This document shows positions 1 to 7,769 of a stretch of 64,000 bases of DNA, in pieces. The stretch comes from Variovorax sp. IB41. GTDB lineage: Bacteria; Pseudomonadota; Gammaproteobacteria; Burkholderiales; Burkholderiaceae_C. The notes under the pieces were generated by a model, which searched no databases, was not told the origin of the DNA, and saw nothing but the letters and a program-made list of their open reading frames with translations. How positions within the stretch are numbered: the stretch's first letter is position 1; each line of letters begins with the position of its first letter. The position numbers and the translations under genes are program-made. The stretch lies in assembly GCF_016405905.1 (NCBI RefSeq), contig NZ_JAEFCB010000001.1, positions 1,054,001 through 1,118,000 of the forward strand. The letters are read 5' to 3'.

Positions 1-384
1 GCGGACGCCAGGGCGCGCGCCATCACGTGGATGTTCGCGGCGCTCAACACGGTCGAGCCTCCCATCCTCGAACTCGTCACCGTCAAGTTCATGGAAGGCG
101 ACAAGCCCTGGAAAGACGAGCGCCTGCCCCTCGTGCAGGACCGGATACGCGCCCGGCTCACCCTGCTCGCCACCCGCCTGGGCGACGCCGACTGGCTGGA
201 CGGCGGCTTCAGCGCGGGCGACCTGCTCATGGTGTCGGTGCTGCTGCGGCTGCGGCCGTCCGGCCTGCTGAACGAGTTTCCCAGCCTGGCCGCCTATGTC
301 GCTCGCGGCGAAGCGCGGCCGGCCTATCAGCGCGCGTTCGCCGCGCAACTGGCGATCAACGCCGCCCCCTTGCCGGCGGGCTGA
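1..384 (+). CDS. Glutathione S-transferase family protein, C-terminal part (5' end outside window)
   Basis: The frame is open from the first base of the window, so only the last 127 codons are present. They form an all-helical segment typical of a GST C-terminal domain, with the family-like stretch DADWLDGGFSAGDLLMVSVLLRL. In this family the conserved Asp of the 'S.AD' motif caps a helix of the C-domain. The family conjugates glutathione to electrophiles or acts as a glutathione-dependent reductase in the cytoplasm. Substrate cannot be inferred because the N-terminal thioredoxin-like domain lies upstream. The gene converges with the next one, 11 bp away. Confidence 0.75.
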   Translation, partial: ADARARAITWMFAALNTVEPPILELVTVKFMEGDKPWKDERLPLVQDRIRARLTLLATRLGDADWLDGGFSAGDLLMVSVLLRLRPSGLLNEFPSLAAYVARGEARPAYQRAFAAQLAINAAPLPAG

Positions 385-395
385 CGGGCGCTTGC

Positions 396-1157
396 CTACG
401 CCCCTGCCAAGGGAGCGCGTTGTTGCCGGAGCTTGTTCAACTCGCTCAGGTACGAGCCTGGAATCTGCGGCACTTCGCCGTCTGCCCCGAGCACGCCGAT
501 GCCGGCGCCGTCCACGACGACTTGCAATCCCGCTGGCACGGCGAAGAACTTGACCAGGTCCGGGCGGTCGACGCCGAGTTGATAAAGGGACGTCTTGACG
601 AAGCGAGCCGGGTCCTGGGAGCCCGCCTCGTCATCAAGGTCCGAGAGCCACCAGCCGGAGTCCGCCCCGTCGAGCGCATCGCTTCGGGTGAGCAGGACCC
701 GCGTTGCTTCCTTGTAATTCACGTGCACGACAGCGCTTTGGCGCAGCGACGGAAAGTCCGGCTCGGCCGGAAGCGAGAGGCTCCTGACAACGTCTTGCTG
801 GTTTCGCAGGTGCATCAGCGTGCTGTCTACCGAATCGACAAACTTCACCGGAACCGCCTTCATGTCAGGCTCCAGAACGCGCAGGAATCCCTCGGGTCCG
901 TCCTCGAGCATCGTGAACATCCAGCCGACCTGCAGGCTCTGGCCGCTTCGGAACTTCGCGCCCTCGGCCACGCGTTGCTCGAAGAACCGCAGGAGCCAGG
1001 AGATGTCTTCAGCCGGCACGGCGCTGTTGGAAACGCGAATCTGAAACTCGGGGTGGTCGTGGCGTTTGCAGCCGGACGTTGCGTGGACCGACGACATGCC
1101 CGATAGCACGGAGGGTGGGTTCCGGCCGAACTTCGAGAAGATGGAGCGCAGAGACAT
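396..1157 (-). CDS. Conserved hypothetical protein with a DUF2185/Imm33-like segment
   Basis: A 253-residue soluble protein with no signal peptide or membrane segment. The second half contains the run DSGWWLSDLDDEAG followed by a region rich in VDRPDLVKFF, which resembles the 'SGWRF..GDEDEEY' core of DUF2185 (also called Imm33), a fold common among toxin-immunity proteins and in immunity-gene clusters. That match is by eye only. The start beginning MSLRSIFSK is chosen because the open frame upstream overlaps the neighbouring NTF2-like gene and has a different, arginine-rich shadow composition. It lies 8 bp downstream of that NTF2-like gene, probably as a two-gene unit. No toxin gene is adjacent, so an immunity role is only a possibility. 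Confidence 0.6.
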   Translation of the reverse strand: MSLRSIFSKFGRNPPSVLSGMSSVHATSGCKRHDHPEFQIRVSNSAVPAEDISWLLRFFEQRVAEGAKFRSGQSLQVGWMFTMLEDGPEGFLRVLEPDMKAVPVKFVDSVDSTLMHLRNQQDVVRSLSLPAEPDFPSLRQSAVVHVNYKEATRVLLTRSDALDGADSGWWLSDLDDEAGSQDPARFVKTSLYQLGVDRPDLVKFFAVPAGLQVVVDGAGIGVLGADGEVPQIPGSYLSELNKLRQQRAPLAGA

Positions 1158-1165
1158 AGGCGGGA

Positions 1166-1519
1166 TCAAGGCGTGGTGGACGTTGCGGTGGTGGCTTGCG
1201 TCATGACGGTGGTCCATGCACCGTCGATGCGCTTCCAGACTTCCACGACCCAGAGCCCGCCGCTGAAGAAGCGAGTGACGACAAGGTCGCCTTGCTGTTC
1301 GTGCTGCTCGCGTTCGCGTGGGACATAGGGGCGGTGCTTTTGCGTTTGAAGGTTCTCGATCCGGTCGGCCCGGGACATGAACCGGCCGTTCTGCTGGACG
1401 GTCGTGAAGTCGCTCGCGGTGTACTTGGCCCACTGCGCCGCATCGACGGCGTAGAAGGCTTCGTCGCGTGCGCGCATGGCGGCTTGAAGGTCGGGAGGGA
1501 GTGGGTTTGTGCCGGTCAT
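1166..1519 (-). CDS. NTF2-like (DUF4440/SnoaL-type) small protein
   Basis: A 117-residue cytosolic protein with the usual DUF4440 pattern: an N-terminal helix (LQAAMRARDEAFYAVDAAQWAKY), then TASDFTTVQQNG and C-terminal strands (VEVWKRIDGAWTTVMTQ). The family folds as an NTF2-like cone with a hydrophobic pocket, and members include isomerases, dehydratases and binding proteins; this one cannot be assigned a reaction. It precedes the DUF2185-like gene on the same strand with an 8-bp gap, so the two are probably co-transcribed. No clear Shine-Dalgarno sequence is visible before the ATG. Confidence 0.7.
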   Translation of the reverse strand: MTGTNPLPPDLQAAMRARDEAFYAVDAAQWAKYTASDFTTVQQNGRFMSRADRIENLQTQKHRPYVPREREQHEQQGDLVVTRFFSGGLWVVEVWKRIDGAWTTVMTQATTATSTTP

Positions 1520-1708
1520 GAAGGGACTGTAGCGGCCATGCCGAGGTCTGCTGGGACCCGTGCTGCCGGAAGTGCCCGGCTACAGTCGGCCACGAGGAGC
1601 CCGTTCCTCGTGCCCCGCGCAACGCAGAGCAACGCCCGTTGAGCGCATACCTTGCGAGACGGGATGCGTCTTTCGCCTCGGGAAAATTTCGGAAAACGAG
1701 CCCAAATC

Positions 1709-2350
1709 ATGAGCCTGTCCAAACGACTGAATATTGAGCTTGCTCGTCTTGGATGCAAGCAGGTTGAGCCACTGGTATTCGACGTCCCGTCTTACGACGG
1801 CGCGATCGATTGGCGCCTCAGCTTCAAGACCCTCGGATTCACTAAAGGCCGAGTCGGCGGGGCACTCCGCTATCGCCATCGAATCGCAACGGACTTCGGC
1901 TGGCTGTGCCTGTCACAGCTGGGCGGGCCGCTCTTGAGCCGCGCTGAAGCGCCGCCTTGGGGATTCAGCGGCGGCGTTCCGTTCGGGCTGATGGCTGGAT
2001 GGCGAGCCGATTGGACGATCGACAGCCCGTCCTCTCAGCACGAAGCGACGGCCCAGAGAATCGCTGCGGACGTCCAGGCCAATGTTCTTCCTTTCGTTCT
2101 GAACATGCAGTCAGACGAAGATTTGTTTCGTCTGCTACTGCAAGATTCAGAGCCTTGGTCTTGGCAGCGATCGCAACCACTGAGTCGGTTCGCGGAAGTC
2201 GCTTGTATTGCGAAGATTTTGAACGTGCCGGCTTCAGTGTTCCTGCCTCTGGCAGAGAAGCATTCTTTTCAGATGCAAGACCAACTGGACAGCGTAGATT
2301 TGGCAACGTTCATCGACGGCGTGATGCAAAAGGTCGAAGACGTTGTTTGA
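1709..2350 (+). CDS. Hypothetical protein
   Basis: A 213-residue soluble protein of unknown function. It has no signal peptide or membrane segment and many aromatic residues in the first half (WRLSF, FGWLCLSQLGG, PPWGFSGGVPFG). The ATG beginning MSLSKRLN is preferred; an in-frame ATG lies 15 codons upstream but that extra segment looks non-coding. Base composition is lower in GC than the neighbours, which suggests accessory DNA. No family was recognised. Confidence 0.55.
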   Translation: MSLSKRLNIELARLGCKQVEPLVFDVPSYDGAIDWRLSFKTLGFTKGRVGGALRYRHRIATDFGWLCLSQLGGPLLSRAEAPPWGFSGGVPFGLMAGWRADWTIDSPSSQHEATAQRIAADVQANVLPFVLNMQSDEDLFRLLLQDSEPWSWQRSQPLSRFAEVACIAKILNVPASVFLPLAEKHSFQMQDQLDSVDLATFIDGVMQKVEDVV

Positions 2351-2590
2351 GCTGATCTGCATCAAGCGGCTTAGAAGCGGACATCGTGAACTGCCAGTTG
2401 CCTGGGCTGACGCTGCCTTCAGCTGGCGCGGCTGAAAGATTGCGACCCCATCAGGACAGCATCAATATCTGCAGGTCCTGCTCGAATTCTGTACGCACCT
2501 TGGAGGAAACGTAGAGCTACTTGTTTCGAGCCGAGCGGACAGATCAGGGGATGGTCAGTGATCGACTTCAACCGTCCGTTCAATGAGGGA

Positions 2591-2995
2591 TCAGGGCTTA
2601 CCCTTTTGCGTGTTGCGAACGGCAAGCAGCCAGAACACAAGGCCCCCAACTGCACCTGAGCCAAGGTAGTTGAGCGAGTCGAAAAACCCCGACTGGGCCC
2701 AGCGCACAGAGCCGAACGGCTGGGCAAGCTCATTCCAAAATGGAACGGCGAGCACGAAGCCGCCTAACGTGAATTGCCACCAACGATCGAGGTTCCAACG
2801 CCTCATTGCCGCGTATGCGGGCAGGCCAAGAACCAGGGCGCAAAGGATTGCCATTGGAAACCCTGCAATCCAATAAAAAGGCAGGCCACACCAAGTGAAT
2901 GTTCCCGCGAGCAGTCCGATCCCACAGGTACCGGCGGTCGCCAAGGCCACGCCGGCGCAGGCAGAAAAGCAGAGCAGTCCCAGGAATCGAAGCAT
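2591..2995 (-). CDS. Small integral membrane protein of unknown function
   Basis: A 134-residue hydrophobic protein with about four predicted membrane helices: LGLLCFSACAGVALATAG near the N-terminus, FYWIAGFPMAILCALVLGL, a WWQFTLGGFVLAVPFW helix, and a C-terminal GAVGGLVFWLLAV helix followed by a basic tail. The start MLRFLGLL is chosen because it places the first helix directly after the initiator region; a longer frame upstream runs through arginine-rich shadow sequence. No family is recognised. The gene stands alone; 2351-2590 holds no gene I can support. Confidence 0.5.
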   Translation of the reverse strand: MLRFLGLLCFSACAGVALATAGTCGIGLLAGTFTWCGLPFYWIAGFPMAILCALVLGLPAYAAMRRWNLDRWWQFTLGGFVLAVPFWNELAQPFGSVRWAQSGFFDSLNYLGSGAVGGLVFWLLAVRNTQKGKP

Positions 2996-3103
2996 CCGTA
3001 CGCCTTGAATGAAGGTGTGGGTGGAGGACGCGAGCAACGTCCGCAGCGGGCCGATAGTACCCATCCGCGCTTGTCGCGTGAAATCCCTTCTCCCCTCGCA
3101 AAC

Positions 3104-3131
3104 GGCAGGCCGCGAAAAATCGCAGCCTGCC
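3104..3131 (-). terminator. Hairpin downstream of the copy A small gene
   Basis: On the minus strand a 7-bp stem GGCAGGC/GCCTGCC, extended by GCG/CGC pairs, closes on a short T-rich loop. It lies 17 bp after the stop codon. The following T-run is short (GTTTG), so termination may be weak. The copy B cassette has the same stem. Confidence 0.6.
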
Positions 3132-3148
3132 AGACCAGCCATCCAGCG

Positions 3149-3409
3149 TTACTGGCCAGTCTCAGGCGCCTTGCGCAGCGCCGCCACACTCAACTGAAAC
3201 AACGCCACCGCCCTGCGCGTCAGGTCGGATGCGAGCCAATGCAGGTTGGCCAGCTGCGTAGGGCCATCGCCGCCGCTCCAGTCGATGTCTTCTCCGTGGC
3301 AGGTCCACATGAGCGCTTCGAGCTGTGCGAGGGTGGCTTCGAGCAAGTCCGTCGGGTCTTGATCGGGGGGTACCGGCGTGCGAGGCCGGGCTATAGTCTT
3401 GGTAGCCAT
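3149..3409 (-). CDS. Small conserved protein of duplicated cassette, copy A
   Basis: An 86-residue acidic, soluble protein beginning MATKTIARPRTPVPPDQDP. A proline-rich N-terminus is followed by helices (TDLLEATLAQLEALMWTC and TQLANLHWLASDLTRRA). A paralogue at 54.34-54.60 kb differs at only about ten positions, mostly in the N-terminal ten residues and the last twenty. Both copies share the leader RNA, the ribosome binding site (AAGGAG here) and the terminator. Pairs of conserved residues (W, C, H, GEDIDWSGGDG) suggest a binding function, but no family was recognised. Conservation of the whole cassette indicates that both copies are functional genes. Confidence 0.8.
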   Translation of the reverse strand: MATKTIARPRTPVPPDQDPTDLLEATLAQLEALMWTCHGEDIDWSGGDGPTQLANLHWLASDLTRRAVALFQLSVAALRKAPETGQ

Positions 3410-3451
3410 TTGGTGTGCACTCCTTCGAAAGATTGGGCACGTCTTTGGTTA

Positions 3452-3541
3452 GACGGCTGGGGTGCTCGTTACACCCCGGCCGTCGCCTTTTGATACCTCG
3501 CATTTGCATCGGTGCTTTCGCACCGACAACCCGCCGCGAGG
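3452..3541 (-). ncRNA. Structured 5' leader RNA of copy A (two hairpins)
   Basis: In transcript sense, an outer stem CCTCGC/GCGAGG encloses an inner 7-bp hairpin TCGGTGC/GCACCGA capped by a GAAA (GNRA) tetraloop. A second hairpin with stem GACGGC/GCCGTC, plus an inner GGGGTG/CACCCC stem, follows 11 nt later. The conserved single-stranded tail CCAAAGACGTGCCCAA then leads to the ribosome binding site. The same two hairpins occur in copy B, where the tetraloop is GCAA: the sequence changes but stays GNRA. This suggests selection on RNA structure, as in a cis-regulatory element or riboswitch. It matches no riboswitch class I know. Confidence 0.6.
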
Positions 3542-3737
3542 CGTAGCGGTTCTTCAATCATTGGGCTTGCTGTGTGTGTGGCGCCTTGCTGCTCCCCTTG
3601 GTGGGGCGCTGAGTGACAGGGGCATTCACTTTAAAGAAGAGCGGCTGCGATGTGGCCGCCACGTGTGGAACGAAGTCTCGATTCGCGCGAACAAATGCAG
3701 CTTCGGCCGTGCAACGCGAACGCGCGCCGAACTCGTG

Positions 3738-3792
3738 CCGATCACCTACCGATCGCGCACCGATCGCGCACCGATCACGCACCGATCACACA
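3738..3792. repeat. Five tandem 11-bp repeats containing GATC
   Basis: Five consecutive 11-bp units of consensus CCGATCRCGCA follow each other without gaps. Two are identical and the others differ at one to three positions. Each unit carries a GATC, so the GATC sites are spaced exactly 11 bp apart, about one helical turn. The array ends 96 bp upstream of the HAD lipoprotein gene, in a 478-bp gap between divergent genes. It could be an iteron-like protein-binding site or a simple slippage repeat. Confidence 0.8.
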
Positions 3793-3888
3793 GCCTGGCA
3801 CGGCTGATGCGTACGTCGATGCGGAAGTGTCACGAGCGCTGCATACGCTCGGCGCTTCTCGTCCACAACGCACAACAACAGGGAACGC

Positions 3889-5163
3889 ATGCAACGCCGC
3901 CTCGTCCTTCTCACGCCGCTCGCTGCCGCGCTCACGACCACGCTCGCCGCCACCGGCTGCGCCAGCCTCTCGCCCGGCAAGGGCCTGTCCCCCGCCCACT
4001 GGGACGCCTTCAACCGCGCGCAGATCGAAGGCCTCATCGCCGGCCTCGGCAAAGGCAGCGCGGGCTACAACGCCGCCAGGCCGCCCTACGTGGTGTTCGA
4101 CTGGGACAACACCAGCGTCTTCCTCGACATCGAGGAGGCCTCGCTCATCTACCAGTTGGAGAACCTCGCCTTCGGCGCGACGCCCGCGCAGCTCGAAGTG
4201 GCGCTGCGCAAGAACATTCCGAAGAAAGACTTCCTGCCCGCGTACAACAACGCGGCGGGCAAGCCGGTCAACATCGACCTCGTGGTGCCCGACATCGTGG
4301 CCAGCTACACCTGGCTCTACCAGAACTGCAGCGCCCTGAAGGGCAACAAGCCGCTGGCGGCCGTGAAGCTCGATCCGAACTACATCGCCTTCACCACCAA
4401 GGTGCGCTATCTCTACGAGGCCATCGGCGACACCTTCGACCACGACACGGCCTACCCGTGGGTCACATACCTCTTCGTCGGCATGACCGAGGCGCAGGTG
4501 CGCAAGCTCACGGCCGACACGGTGGCGTGGCAGTTGAAGGAGCCGGTGGCCAAGATCAAATGGACCTCGCCGGCCGCGCTGCCGGGCCAGGCGGGCGTGG
4601 TCTCGGTGAGCTGGAAGAACGGCCTCCGGCTGCAGCCCGAAATGCAGGCGCTGTATGCCGCCTTTCGCAACGCGGGCTTCGATGTGTGGGTGTGCTCGGC
4701 GTCGTTCGTGGATGTGATCAAGGAGATCTCGTCGAACCCCGCCTTCGGCTACAACAACCCGCCCGATCGCGTGCTCGCGATGGAGCTGGAGCGCGACGCC
4801 AACGGCCTGATCCAGCCCGAGTACCGCCGCGGCTACGACCAGACGCAGGGGCCGGGCAAGACCAAGAACATCCAGCGCTTCCTGGTCGCCAAGTACGGCT
4901 ACGGCCCGAGCTTCATCGCCGGGGACAGCGAGGGCGACCAGAACATGATGGCCGACTTCGCCGACACGAAGAAGGTGCTGATCGTCAACCGCCTGCGCGA
5001 TCCGAAGACCGACATCGGCAAGTTCTCGGCGATGGCCGTGCAGGGCTACGGCAAGCCCGACACGCGCTACCTGCTGCAGGGCCGCGACGACAACACCGGC
5101 CAGTGGGTGGCCTCGCAGCTGCACACGCCGCTGGGCGCGACGCAGGGCAAGGCGCTCAAGTAG
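3889..5163 (+). CDS. HAD-superfamily phosphatase lipoprotein
   Basis: A 424-residue exported protein. The N-terminal signal ends in the lipobox LAATGC, so Cys24 would be lipidated. HAD motif I is FDWDNT (Asp71 nucleophile and Asp73 acid/base). CSASF supplies the motif II Ser, and a basic region precedes motif IV GDSEGDQNMM, whose acidic residues bind Mg2+. These define a phosphotransferase/phosphatase of the HAD family. The periplasmic or outer-membrane location suggests a role in scavenging phosphate from organic phosphates, like bacterial lipoprotein acid phosphatases. The substrate is unknown. The gene stands alone; the 11-bp GATC repeat array lies upstream. Confidence 0.8.
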   Translation: MQRRLVLLTPLAAALTTTLAATGCASLSPGKGLSPAHWDAFNRAQIEGLIAGLGKGSAGYNAARPPYVVFDWDNTSVFLDIEEASLIYQLENLAFGATPAQLEVALRKNIPKKDFLPAYNNAAGKPVNIDLVVPDIVASYTWLYQNCSALKGNKPLAAVKLDPNYIAFTTKVRYLYEAIGDTFDHDTAYPWVTYLFVGMTEAQVRKLTADTVAWQLKEPVAKIKWTSPAALPGQAGVVSVSWKNGLRLQPEMQALYAAFRNAGFDVWVCSASFVDVIKEISSNPAFGYNNPPDRVLAMELERDANGLIQPEYRRGYDQTQGPGKTKNIQRFLVAKYGYGPSFIAGDSEGDQNMMADFADTKKVLIVNRLRDPKTDIGKFSAMAVQGYGKPDTRYLLQGRDDNTGQWVASQLHTPLGATQGKALK

Positions 5164-5236
5164 CGCCAGGGCCCGACAGCGAGAGCTGGATGGGTACGTG
5201 CCTATGATCCTGGCATCGAACACCAGGAGACAAACC

Positions 5237-5815
5237 ATGGCCGCCCGCTATCCCCTCGCCGAACTCAAGGACCTGCCCGAAGACATCCGCACCGCGATCC
5301 TCGCCGTGCAGGAGAAGGCGGGCTTCGTGCCCAACGTGTTCCTCGGCCTCGCGCGCCGCCCGGCCGAATGGCGCGCCTTCTTCGCGTACCACGACGCGCT
5401 GATGCTCAAGGAAGAAGGCTCGCTCACCAAGGGCGACCGCGAGATGATCGTCACCACCACCAGCGCGGCCAACCAGTGCCTCTATTGCGTGGTGGCGCAC
5501 GGCGCGCTCTTGCGCATCTACGAGAAGAAGCCGCTGGTCGCGGACCAGGTGGCGGTCAATTACCGCAAGGCCGACATCACGCCGCGCCAGCGCGCGATGC
5601 TCGACTTCGCGATGAAGGTGTGCGACCGCTCGCACGAAATCGACGACAGCGACTTCCCGCCGCTGCACGCGCACGGCTTCGATGACGAGGACATCTGGGA
5701 CATCGCGGCCATCACCGCCTTCTTCGGCCTGAGCAACCGCCTCGCGAGCTTCAGCGGCATGCAGCCGAACAACGAATTCTTCCTGATGGGAAGGCTGCCG
5801 CGCGAGAAGAAGTAA
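5237..5815 (+). CDS. Peroxidase-related protein, AhpD/carboxymuconolactone decarboxylase family
   Basis: A 192-residue cytosolic protein with the AhpD signature CLYCVVAHG (two Cys three residues apart plus a His), which in AhpD-like enzymes forms the thiol/disulfide relay for peroxide reduction. The length and the layout, a helical N-terminal half followed by a second helical half, fit the 'uncharacterised peroxidase-related' subfamily. The start MAARYPLAEL is preferred over an ATG 13 codons upstream because AGGAG lies at the right distance before it. The gene ends just before a palindromic repeat shared with the 19.4-kb region. Confidence 0.85.
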   Translation: MAARYPLAELKDLPEDIRTAILAVQEKAGFVPNVFLGLARRPAEWRAFFAYHDALMLKEEGSLTKGDREMIVTTTSAANQCLYCVVAHGALLRIYEKKPLVADQVAVNYRKADITPRQRAMLDFAMKVCDRSHEIDDSDFPPLHAHGFDDEDIWDIAAITAFFGLSNRLASFSGMQPNNEFFLMGRLPREKK

Positions 5816-5871
5816 AGGCCTGCGTCCGACAAGGCACGAACCGGTGTTCTCGGTTCTTGCCGAAGAAAAAT

Positions 5872-5931
5872 CCGTTCACGCTGAGCTTGTCGAAGCGCCG
5901 CGCAAGGCTTCGACAAGCTCAGCCCGAACGG
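5872..5931. repeat. REP-like palindromic element, copy 1
   Basis: A 60-bp element: CCGTTC, two bases, GCTGAGCTTGTCGAAGC, a 10-bp centre, then the complementary GCTTCGACAAGCTCAGC and GAACGG. It can fold into a stem of about 23 bp. It sits between the convergent AhpD-like and eptA genes, so it may act as a bidirectional terminator. A copy that differs at a single position lies at 19372-19431. Confidence 0.85.
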
Positions 5932-5938
5932 TTGGACA

Positions 5939-7708
5939 TCAGGCCTTCGCGCGGCACGTCGCCAGCGCGTCCAGCGCGGGCTTGTAGGTGGGCGTGTTCA
6001 CGTCCATCACGCCCAGCACCGTGTGATAGAGGTTGTCGTGCGTGAGCGGCGCATCCAGGCCCGCTTCCATGCACGCGCGCGAGAGCTTGCGGCGCTCGCT
6101 CAGGCCTTCGCCGAACCAGGTGACCATCGGCACGTGCTTCTGCGCTTCGGGCGCGAAGCTGTAGGGCACGCCGTGCAGGAACAGGCCGTATTCGCCGAGC
6201 GATTCGCCATGGTCGCTCACGTACAGCATGCCCGGGTCGTACTGCTTCGATTGGGCCTGGAGCCAGTCGATGGTGCGTGCGAGAAAGCGGTCGGTCTCGG
6301 CGATGGAGTTGTCGTAGACGTTCATCAGCTCGTTGTGCCCGCACTCGGCCAGCGCGTTGGTCTTGCACTCGGGCGTGAAGCGCTTCACGTCGGGCGCGGA
6401 ACGCTTGTAGTAGGCCGGGCCGTGGCTGCCCATCTGGTGCATGACCAGCACCACGCCCTTGGCGCGGCGCTCGGCCGGGAGCGCGGCGATGCGTGCGTCC
6501 AGGTTCTTCAACATCACGTCATCGAGGCACTCGTCGCCATCGCACAGCGCCTTCTTGGTGGCCGCATCGAGCCCGTCGAAGGCCGAGGCGTTGGGGATGC
6601 GCGTGCACACGTCCTTGCAGCCGGCCTGGTTGTCCAGCCACAGCACGGCCAGGCCCGAGGCCTGCAGCACGTCCACGAGGTTCTCGTAGTCGTCCTTGCG
6701 CGATTCGTAGCCTTGCTTCCCCAGCGGCGAGAACATGCAGGGCACCGAGGCCAGCGTGTTGGTGCCGCATGAGTGCACGTCGCGGTAGCTCAGCACGCCG
6801 CGCTTGGCCAGCTCGGGCGTGGTGTCGCGCGCATAGCCGTTGAGCGCGAAGTGGTCGGCCCGCGCCGTTTCGCCCACCACCACCACGAACATCGGCGGGC
6901 GCACCTGCGCCGCGTAGCTCGCGCCGAGCGAGGTGCCGGCGGTGATCGAGATGAGCTTGCCGCTGCGCTTGAAGAGCGGCTTGATGAACACCGCGCCCGT
7001 CGAATACAGGCTCGCGATCGGGTTCATCATGTAGCGCAGGTGGATGTTGTTGCGCATCAGCGGCGCGAGCTGCCGGTTCATCGCCACGCCCGTGCCTACC
7101 GCCACGAGCAAGGCCAGCACCAGCAGCGCCGCGTTGCGCCAGAGCTTCGACAGAAAGCCCATCCGCGCGATGCGCACGCGCCAGAGCAAGAGGCCCGCGG
7201 GCAGTGCGACCACCAGCACGTTGAAGGCCATGCGCCAGCTCAGCAAGTCGCGCGCTTCGTTGGGGTCGGTCTGCAGCGCGTTGGCGATCATGGTCGGGTC
7301 CATGACGACGCGGTATTCGAGCATGTAGTGCTGCGTCACCGCGGCCAGCACGACCACCGCGAACCACAGCGGCTTGAGCCAGCGCGACCAGGCCGTGAGC
7401 GAGAGCATCGCCACCGTGCCGCACAGCGTGAGCAGGCTCATGGCCATGACCGTCGGCAGGTAGGTGCTGGGCGCACCGCCGATGCGGGCCAACTCGTTCC
7501 ACAGCGGCCAGTTGGCGGTGAGCGCCAGGTACAGGCCGAGCCAGAGCACGACCTGCGCCGCGGAGCGCGGGCGGGCGAGCCACTGGTCGATACGTTGCCA
7601 CAGCGCGCCGGCCGAGGGAAGGTGTGGCGCCGATGCCTCGGGAGCCTCGGAAGCTCCGGGAAAAGGCACGCGATGCGCGGGTGCAGGCTCGATACGCGAA
7701 AACGACAT
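5939..7708 (-). CDS. eptA: Phosphoethanolamine--lipid A transferase
   Basis: A 589-residue inner-membrane enzyme. About five transmembrane helices lie between residues 50 and 215, and a periplasmic alkaline-phosphatase-fold domain follows. It begins with VVVVGETARADHFALNGY (metal-binding Glu near 280) and contains SCGTNTLASVPCMFS, where Thr316 is the likely phosphoethanolamine acceptor. It also has YVSDHGESLGE with the metal-binding Asp-His pair. The family transfers phosphoethanolamine from phosphatidylethanolamine to lipid A, lowering surface charge and polymyxin sensitivity. Upstream lie two PAP2 genes on the same strand and a divergent OmpR-type two-component system, the usual EptA regulatory context. 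Its control region contains phased CTGAA repeats. Confidence 0.92.
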   Translation of the reverse strand: MSFSRIEPAPAHRVPFPGASEAPEASAPHLPSAGALWQRIDQWLARPRSAAQVVLWLGLYLALTANWPLWNELARIGGAPSTYLPTVMAMSLLTLCGTVAMLSLTAWSRWLKPLWFAVVVLAAVTQHYMLEYRVVMDPTMIANALQTDPNEARDLLSWRMAFNVLVVALPAGLLLWRVRIARMGFLSKLWRNAALLVLALLVAVGTGVAMNRQLAPLMRNNIHLRYMMNPIASLYSTGAVFIKPLFKRSGKLISITAGTSLGASYAAQVRPPMFVVVVGETARADHFALNGYARDTTPELAKRGVLSYRDVHSCGTNTLASVPCMFSPLGKQGYESRKDDYENLVDVLQASGLAVLWLDNQAGCKDVCTRIPNASAFDGLDAATKKALCDGDECLDDVMLKNLDARIAALPAERRAKGVVLVMHQMGSHGPAYYKRSAPDVKRFTPECKTNALAECGHNELMNVYDNSIAETDRFLARTIDWLQAQSKQYDPGMLYVSDHGESLGEYGLFLHGVPYSFAPEAQKHVPMVTWFGEGLSERRKLSRACMEAGLDAPLTHDNLYHTVLGVMDVNTPTYKPALDALATCRAKA

Positions 7709-7730
7709 ACAACGAATGTAGGGACCGCGC

Positions 7731-7769
7731 CTGAAAGGAACCTGAACTCCCGGTTCAGGCCGTGTTCAG
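7731..7769. promoter_or_regulatory. Phased CTGAA/TTCAG repeats upstream of eptA
   Basis: Two CTGAA half-sites 11 bp apart are followed, 7 bp later, by two TTCAG half-sites (the same motif on the other strand), also 11 bp apart. Direct repeats at one-helical-turn spacing are typical of OmpR/PhoB-family binding sites. The same half-site recurs before the response regulator gene near 9.1 kb. The last half-site overlaps the 3' end of the PAP2 gene. Binding by the neighbouring regulator is inferred. Confidence 0.55.

Larger units (their letters stand above)
3104..3698 (-). repeat. Duplicated gene cassette, copy A (inverted relative to copy B at 54.05-54.63 kb)
   Basis: Read on the minus strand, this stretch runs in order: a conserved block containing GCATTTGTTCGCGCGAATCGA, a structured two-hairpin leader, a ribosome binding site, an 86-codon gene and a terminator hairpin. 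The same elements in the same order occur on the plus strand about 51 kb away. Similarity is highest in the leader and coding part and patchy between the upstream block and the leader. No inverted-repeat termini or target duplications were found at the edges, so the duplication mechanism is unclear. Confidence 0.75.

Noticed and set aside
2419..2733. A 104-codon minus-strand frame
   Set aside because: It overlaps the 3' end of the four-helix membrane protein gene in another frame and has a poor codon pattern.
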